From Burkholderiaceae bacterium (GTDB lineage Bacteria; Pseudomonadota; Gammaproteobacteria; Burkholderiales; Burkholderiaceae_F), in assembly GCA_013695705.1 (NCBI GenBank), contig JACCZX010000245.1, forward strand, positions 1 to 33,938: DNA of 33,938 nt. Direction: 5' to 3'. Of the stretch, positions 29,223 through 33,938 are shown piece after piece; position 1 is the first letter of the stretch, and each line of letters opens with the position of its first letter. The position numbers were made by a program, and so were the translations under genes. Under the pieces are notes generated by a model. That model was given only the letters and a program-made list of their open reading frames with translations, ran no database searches and had not been told where the DNA came from.

Positions 29223-29789
29223 TTACGCGCGCTCGATATAGCTCCCATCGTCTGTATTCACGCGGATTTTTTCCCCGACGTTGACGAACGGCGGCACCTG
29301 CACGCTGATACCGGTTTCAAGCTCGGCCGGTTTAAAGCTGGTGGTAGCAGTGGAGTTCTTGATGCCGGGTTCGGTATCGACGACTTCCAGTATTACGGTC
29401 GTCGGCAGCTGAATTCCGATTGCGCGCCCATTGTGAAAATTGATTTCGACCTGCAAATTGGGCAGTAGATAACCCGTTTGTCCCTCGAGAAAATCGTTGC
29501 CCAGTGACAACTGTTCGTACGTTTCGTTGTCCATAAACACGTACGCCTCGCCGTCCTGATACGAATAAGTCATGGGTCGTCGATCGATGAACGGCCGCTC
29601 GACCCGGTCATCGGTCGACAACCGCTCGTTACGCTTTTGCCCGGTTTCGATGTCCTTGATTTCGATCTGCATGTACGCGCCGCCACGGCCGCCGACGTGC
29701 ACGTGATAGCTTTTCAGCACGCGCCATACTTTCTTTTCGAGCTCGAGCAAATTGCCGACGCGGATTTCGGTCGCGAGAATCTTGGCCAT
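29223..29789 (-). CDS. efp: Elongation factor P
   Basis: MAKILATEIRVGNLLELEKKVWRVLKSYHVHVGGRGGAYMQIE...TEPGIKNSTATTSFKPAELETGISVQVPPFVNVGEKIRVNTDDGSYIERA. Confidence 0.95.
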   Translation of the reverse strand: MAKILATEIRVGNLLELEKKVWRVLKSYHVHVGGRGGAYMQIEIKDIETGQKRNERLSTDDRVERPFIDRRPMTYSYQDGEAYVFMDNETYEQLSLGNDFLEGQTGYLLPNLQVEINFHNGRAIGIQLPTTVILEVVDTEPGIKNSTATTSFKPAELETGISVQVPPFVNVGEKIRVNTDDGSYIERA

Positions 29790-29863
29790 TTAAATCCTGA
29801 TTATTTCGCTAACTTAACTTGGAAACCGGCGAACCTACAATTACCCGTTGCCGAAGGCCCGCG

Positions 29864-29869
29864 ATTATA
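29864..29869 (-). promoter_or_regulatory. Candidate -10 box (TATAAT on - strand) for efp
   Basis: Perfect TATAAT on the minus strand upstream of efp; no clear -35. Confidence 0.4.
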
Positions 29870-29877
29870 GGTGGGCA

Positions 29878-31743
29878 ATGTCGTTACCACTCGTGAGCGC
29901 ACCAACTACTACTTTCGATCCCAAGCCAGTGCTGGCTGGCTTGCCGCATTTACCCGGCGTGTATCGGATGATTGCTGCCGATGGCGCAGCGCTTTATGTG
30001 GGCAAGGCGCGCGACCTGCGCAAGCGTGTTTCCTCGTACTTCAACAAGAACGTCGGGCCGTGGACCGGCCACATGCTGGCGCGAGTCGCGCGCATCGAGA
30101 CCACGGTGACGCGCTCCGAGGCCGAGGCGCTGCTACTTGAAAACACACTAATCAAGTCGCTCGAGCCGCGCTACAACGTTGTGTTCCGCGATGACAAGTC
30201 GTATCCGTACCTCAAGTTCACGGTGCACCGGTTTCCGCGCATTGCGTACTACCGCGGCGCGGTCGATCGCCGCGCGCAGTACTTTGGCCCGTATCCGAAC
30301 GCATGGGCGGTCAAGGACAGCATTCAGCTGCTGCAGAAGGTATTTCGACTGCGCACCTGCGAAAACACTGTCTTCGCCAACCGCTCGCGGCCGTGCCTGT
30401 TGCACCAGATAGAGCGTTGCAGCGCGCCGTGCGTCGGACTGATCGAGCCCGACGCGTACGCGCAGGACATCGATCGAGCGGTGCGTTTTCTGCGTGGGCA
30501 GACCGACGACATCATGCGCGAACTCGAAGATCGCATGCAGCAACTGTCGTTGGATTTGAAGTTCGAGCAGGCAGCGGCGGTGCGCGACCAGATCAGCGCG
30601 CTCGCCAAGGTGTTGCATCAACAGGCCGTCGACACCACAGGCTCCGATGCCGACGCTGACGTGCTCGCGGTGGTGGTCGATGGCGCGCATGCGTGCGTCA
30701 ACCTGGCGATGATCCGGGGCGGCCGACATCTGGGCGACAAGCCGAATTTTCCGGCGCGCAGCGGCGACGGTACCGAGCCAGCTGAGATTCTCGAAGCGTT
30801 CATTTCACAGCATTATTTGACGCAGCCGGTACCGCCGACTCTGGTCGTCAACGCCGACGTCGATGTTGACGAACTGGCAACGATGCTGTCGGAAGCCAGC
30901 GGTCGCCGGGTTCTATTAGTGCGTCACCCGCAGGAGCAACGGCGCCGCTGGCTCGAGATGGCCGAAGCGAATGCGCGCCTGGCCATGGCACGACGCCTGG
31001 CAGAGCACGGCTCGCAAATCGCTCGCACACGAGCGCTGATTGACGCCCTTGCTCTGGAGCTCGGCGACGAAGACGCGGATAAGTTGAGAGTCGAATGTTT
31101 TGACGTCAGCCACACAGCTGGCGAAGCGACGCAGGCTTCGTGCGTCGTGTACGCCGAGCACAAGATGAGGCCGTCGGAATATCGGCGGTACAACATCGAA
31201 GGCGTTGAAGCCGGTGACGACTACGCGGCGATGCGCCAGGTACTGACGCGCAGGTTCTCGTTGGTATCGCGCGGCGAGGGCCGCCTGCCACACCTGGTGC
31301 TGGTCGATGGCGGCAAGGGCCAGGTGATGGTCGCGCACCAGGTGTTCGTCGAGCTCGGCCTCGATCCGTCGGTGTTGGTAGGAGTAGCCAAGGGCGACGA
31401 TCGCAAGGTTGGTCTCGAAGAGCTCGTGTTTCCTGACCAGCGAACGCCGCTTCTGCTCGGCCGTGAATCACAGGCGTTGATGTTGATTGCGCAGATTCGC
31501 GACGAGGCGCACCGCTTTGCCATCACCGGCATGCGCGCCCGGCGCGCGAAAACCCGCAATACGTCGCACCTCGAGGCGATGGACGGCATCGGCCCGAAGC
31601 GGCGCCAGAAGTTGCTGGCGCGATTCGGCGGCATGCGCGGCCTGGCGTCGGCGTCAATCGACGATATCGCGAACGTCGAAGGTGTTTCACGTAAGCTCGC
31701 TGAGCGCATCTACGCGCAACTTCATGGCCAGCCCACCCACTAG
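29878..31743 (+). CDS. uvrC: Excinuclease ABC subunit C
   Basis: [37 protein letters not shown] motif, UVR domain, C-terminal HhH; ATG at 29878 chosen over 29848. Confidence 0.96.
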   Translation: MSLPLVSAPTTTFDPKPVLAGLPHLPGVYRMIAADGAALYVGKARDLRKRVSSYFNKNVGPWTGHMLARVARIETTVTRSEAEALLLENTLIKSLEPRYNVVFRDDKSYPYLKFTVHRFPRIAYYRGAVDRRAQYFGPYPNAWAVKDSIQLLQKVFRLRTCENTVFANRSRPCLLHQIERCSAPCVGLIEPDAYAQDIDRAVRFLRGQTDDIMRELEDRMQQLSLDLKFEQAAAVRDQISALAKVLHQQAVDTTGSDADADVLAVVVDGAHACVNLAMIRGGRHLGDKPNFPARSGDGTEPAEILEAFISQHYLTQPVPPTLVVNADVDVDELATMLSEASGRRVLLVRHPQEQRRRWLEMAEANARLAMARRLAEHGSQIARTRALIDALALELGDEDADKLRVECFDVSHTAGEATQASCVVYAEHKMRPSEYRRYNIEGVEAGDDYAAMRQVLTRRFSLVSRGEGRLPHLVLVDGGKGQVMVAHQVFVELGLDPSVLVGVAKGDDRKVGLEELVFPDQRTPLLLGRESQALMLIAQIRDEAHRFAITGMRARRAKTRNTSHLEAMDGIGPKRRQKLLARFGGMRGLASASIDDIANVEGVSRKLAERIYAQLHGQPTH

Positions 31744-32323
31744 CCCAGCCGTTGCCTTCAACATCCCGATGGCGCTCACCTGGGCGCGTATTGCGATGAT
31801 CCCGCTCATCGTGGGCATGTTCTACGTGCCCGATAACTGGCTGTCACCGCACCTGAAAAACGTCATGGCATGCTGGCTTTTTATTTTTGCGGCGATCACC
31901 GACGCATTTGACGGTTACGTAGCGCGCAGGTATGGCATGGTCAGCAGGCTCGGTGAGTTTCTCGATCCAGTTGCAGACAAGCTGATGGTGAGCGCGGCGT
32001 TAATCGTGTTGCTTGCGCTGGGACGCGTCGACTATTTTGTCGCGTTGGTAATAATCGGCCGCGAAATAACGGTGTCGGCGCTGCGCGAATGGATGGCAAA
32101 GATCGGCAAGTCGAGCAGCGTCGCCGTCAATTCGATGGGCAAGATCAAGACCATTTCGCAAATGACCGCGATCCCGATGCTGTTGTTTCACGATCGTTTA
32201 TTCGGCGTCATCGATCTGCATTTGATCGGCACCCTGCTGATCTACGTTGCGGCGGTGCTCACGGTGTACTCGATGTTGATTTATCTGAAGCTCGCCTGGC
32301 CGCATCTGAGCGAGCGCGGATGA
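31724..32323 (+). CDS. pgsA: CDP-diacylglycerol-glycerol-3-phosphate 3-phosphatidyltransferase
   Basis: [29 protein letters not shown]-alcohol phosphotransferase motif ([27 protein letters not shown]). Confidence 0.94.
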   Translation: MASPPTSPAVAFNIPMALTWARIAMIPLIVGMFYVPDNWLSPHLKNVMACWLFIFAAITDAFDGYVARRYGMVSRLGEFLDPVADKLMVSAALIVLLALGRVDYFVALVIIGREITVSALREWMAKIGKSSSVAVNSMGKIKTISQMTAIPMLLFHDRLFGVIDLHLIGTLLIYVAAVLTVYSMLIYLKLAWPHLSERG

Positions 32324-32350
32324 AGATTTCGTTATACTTCGCGGCCTCGT

Positions 32351-32426
32351 GCGGGAATAGCTCAGTTGGTAGAGCGCAACCTTGCCAAGGTTGAGGTCGA
32401 GGGTTCGAGACCCTTTTCCCGCTCCA
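32351..32426 (+). tRNA. tRNA-Gly (anticodon GCC)
   Basis: GCGGGAA/TTCCCGC acceptor stem, loop ttGCCaa, encoded CCA. Confidence 0.96.
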
Positions 32427-32437
32427 AGTTTTGTATA

Positions 32438-32464
32438 GGGGGAGCCGCCGCGCTCCCCCCTTTT
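32438..32464 (+). terminator. Terminator-like hairpin between tRNA-Gly and tRNA-Cys
   Basis: GGGGGAGC-cgccgc-GCTCCCCC followed by CTTTT. Confidence 0.75.
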
Positions 32465-32503
32465 GATTTTGCGGTTCAGCCGAAAGGCGGATTGAATCGC
32501 AGC

Positions 32504-32577
32504 GGCGGGGTGGCAGAGTGGCCATGCAGCGGACTGCAAATCCGCGTACGCCGGTTCGATTCCGACCCCCGCCTCCA
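32504..32577 (+). tRNA. tRNA-Cys (anticodon GCA)
   Basis: GGCGGGG/CCCCGCC acceptor stem, loop ctGCAaa, encoded CCA. Confidence 0.95.
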
Positions 32578-32589
32578 TTTCCACCGATC

Positions 32590-32680
32590 GCCGCGGTGGT
32601 GAAACTGGTAGACACAGCGGACTTAAAATCCGCCGCAAGCGAAAGCGAGCATGCCGGTTCGATTCCGGCCCGCGGCACCA
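32590..32680 (+). tRNA. tRNA-Leu (anticodon TAA)
   Basis: GCCGCGG/CCGCGGC acceptor stem, loop ctTAAaa, long variable arm, encoded CCA. Confidence 0.95.
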
Positions 32681-32687
32681 GGAAACG

Positions 32688-33137
32688 ATGAAGGTATTTG
32701 ATCTTTGTTGCGATCAAGAACACTCCTTCGAGGGCTGGTTTGCCTCGGGCGATGAATTCGATCGTCAGCTTGCCGCCGGATTGATCGAGTGTCCGCTATG
32801 CGGCAGCGCGTCGTTGCGCAAGATGTTGTCGGCGCCCCGCTTGAATATCAGCGGCGCGCTGCCGGCGCCGGAATCGTCGGCCAAGGAGCCGGTGGCAATG
32901 CCGAACGACGAATCGATGCGGTCGATGATGTTGCAGATTGCACGCCATGTCGCGGCAAATAGCGAAGACGTCGGCGAGCGGTTTCCTGAGGAGGCGCGGC
33001 GCATTCATTACGAAGAGGCGCCGCAGCGCTCGATCCGCGGCGTGGCTTCGAGAGAAGAGGCGGCGGAGTTGCGAGACGAGGGCATCGAGGTGATGCCGGT
33101 ACCGTTCGGGAATCTGCTTAAAAATCCATTGCAATGA
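32688..33137 (+). CDS. DUF1178 family protein
   Basis: MKVFDLCCDQEHSFEGWFASGDEFDRQLAAGLIECPLCGSASLRKMLSAPR. Confidence 0.88.
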   Translation: MKVFDLCCDQEHSFEGWFASGDEFDRQLAAGLIECPLCGSASLRKMLSAPRLNISGALPAPESSAKEPVAMPNDESMRSMMLQIARHVAANSEDVGERFPEEARRIHYEEAPQRSIRGVASREEAAELRDEGIEVMPVPFGNLLKNPLQ

Positions 33138-33151
33138 GGCTTGCTGATCGA

Positions 33152-33938
33152 TCACGCAGGAGCGCATTGCAGCCGCTCGATCGACTCCTGCAACGTGTTC
33201 TCCCGTTTCGCAAAACAGAATCGCACAACGCGGTTTTCAACCGGACTGTCATAGAACACCGATACCGGAATGGATGCCACGCCGTAATCGGCGATCATCT
33301 GCTTCGCAAAATCGGCTTCGGGTAAATCGGAAACCTGCGAATAGTCTGCCAGCACGAAATAAGTTGCCGCGCACGGCAGTGCGCGAAATGGCGTAGTGCG
33401 GAGGCCCGCGAGGAAAAAATCCCGCTTCGCCTGGTAGAAGTTTGGTAGCTCTACATATGGCTTCGGATTCTTCAGATATTCCGTAAACGCGTATTGCGCC
33501 GGGGTGTTGACGGCGAACGCCATGAACTGATGCACCTTGCGGATCTCGACGGTAAATGGCGCTGGTGCGCACGCGTATCCGACCTTCCACCCGGTCGTGT
33601 GAAACGTTTTTCCGAAGCTTGAAACGACAACCGTGTGCGACGCCAGCAGAGGTGAGCGCATAAGAGAGCGGTGCGGCGCACCGTCGAACACGATGTGTTC
33701 GTACACTTCGTCGGACACCAGAATGACGCCGGTATCGGCAACGATGCGTTCGAGCGCCGCGACGTCGATGTCATGCAGCACGCGGCCGGTTGGGTTGTGC
33801 GGAAAGTTGACGATGATCATCCGCGTTTTTGACGTGATCGCATTGCGCACTCGATCCCAGTCGGGCGCGTAACCGAGTGCGTGGTCGAGCGGAACAAACA
33901 CCGCCCGGCCGCCCGCGAGTTCAATCGAAGGCACGTAG
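33152..33938 (-). CDS. PLP-dependent aminotransferase (methionine aminotransferase-like), N-terminus beyond window
   Basis: NFPHNPTGRVL, SDEVYEHIVFDG, VVSSFGKTFHTTGWKVGY (PLP Lys); frame still open at window edge (...YVPSIELAGG), so the listed GTG start is probably not real. Confidence 0.9.
   Translation of the reverse strand, partial: YVPSIELAGGRAVFVPLDHALGYAPDWDRVRNAITSKTRMIIVNFPHNPTGRVLHDIDVAALERIVADTGVILVSDEVYEHIVFDGAPHRSLMRSPLLASHTVVVSSFGKTFHTTGWKVGYACAPAPFTVEIRKVHQFMAFAVNTPAQYAFTEYLKNPKPYVELPNFYQAKRDFFLAGLRTTPFRALPCAATYFVLADYSQVSDLPEADFAKQMIADYGVASIPVSVFYDSPVENRVVRFCFAKRENTLQESIERLQCAPA

Noticed and set aside
32198-32723. Minus-strand ORFs over the tRNA cluster (for example 32259-32723 with repeated RVSNPRPQP / GAGKGSRTLDLNLG-like peptides)
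   Set aside because: These are translations of tRNA genes on the opposite strand, a common mis-annotation.
1-33938. CRISPR array, prophage, toxin-antitoxin or defence island
   Set aside because: No regularly spaced repeats, integrase, transposase, or defence-gene motifs; gene order is conserved housekeeping synteny.

Overview
This is an ordinary, gene-dense betaproteobacterial-type core chromosome segment, mostly + strand. Order: partial aldehyde dehydrogenase; mobA and moaA (-); rne (-) divergent from rluC; HAD phosphatase; Rieske protein; tetrapyrrole-methylase family protein and maf (-); yceD/DUF177-rpmF-plsX-fabH-fabD-fabG-acpP-fabF; ygfX-like; rpoE-rseA-rseB(mucB)-degP(mucD); lepA-lepB-DUF4845-rnc-era-recO-pdxJ; a TPR ORF; acpS-nagZ-VOC; efp (-); uvrC-pgsA; tRNA-Gly/Cys/Leu; DUF1178; partial aminotransferase (-). 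I see no CRISPR array, rRNA, prophage or full IS element. The points most worth following up are: (1) rnc (RNase III) lies between two long inverted-repeat spacers, one upstream ending at its start codon and one downstream starting at its stop codon; the upstream one also looks like a TA-flanked MITE-like element that supplies the rnc Shine-Dalgarno. (2) acpS has no usable start codon, and one A>T change at 27374 would restore both its ATG and the stop codon of the upstream TPR ORF as a classic ATGA overlap. (3) The efp product carries Arg at the loop tip in a Lys-type (PGKGGA-like) framework. (4) There is a potential G-quadruplex plus an A9 tract at the 5' end of the DUF4845 gene. All calls come from reading sequence and translations; no database search was run.
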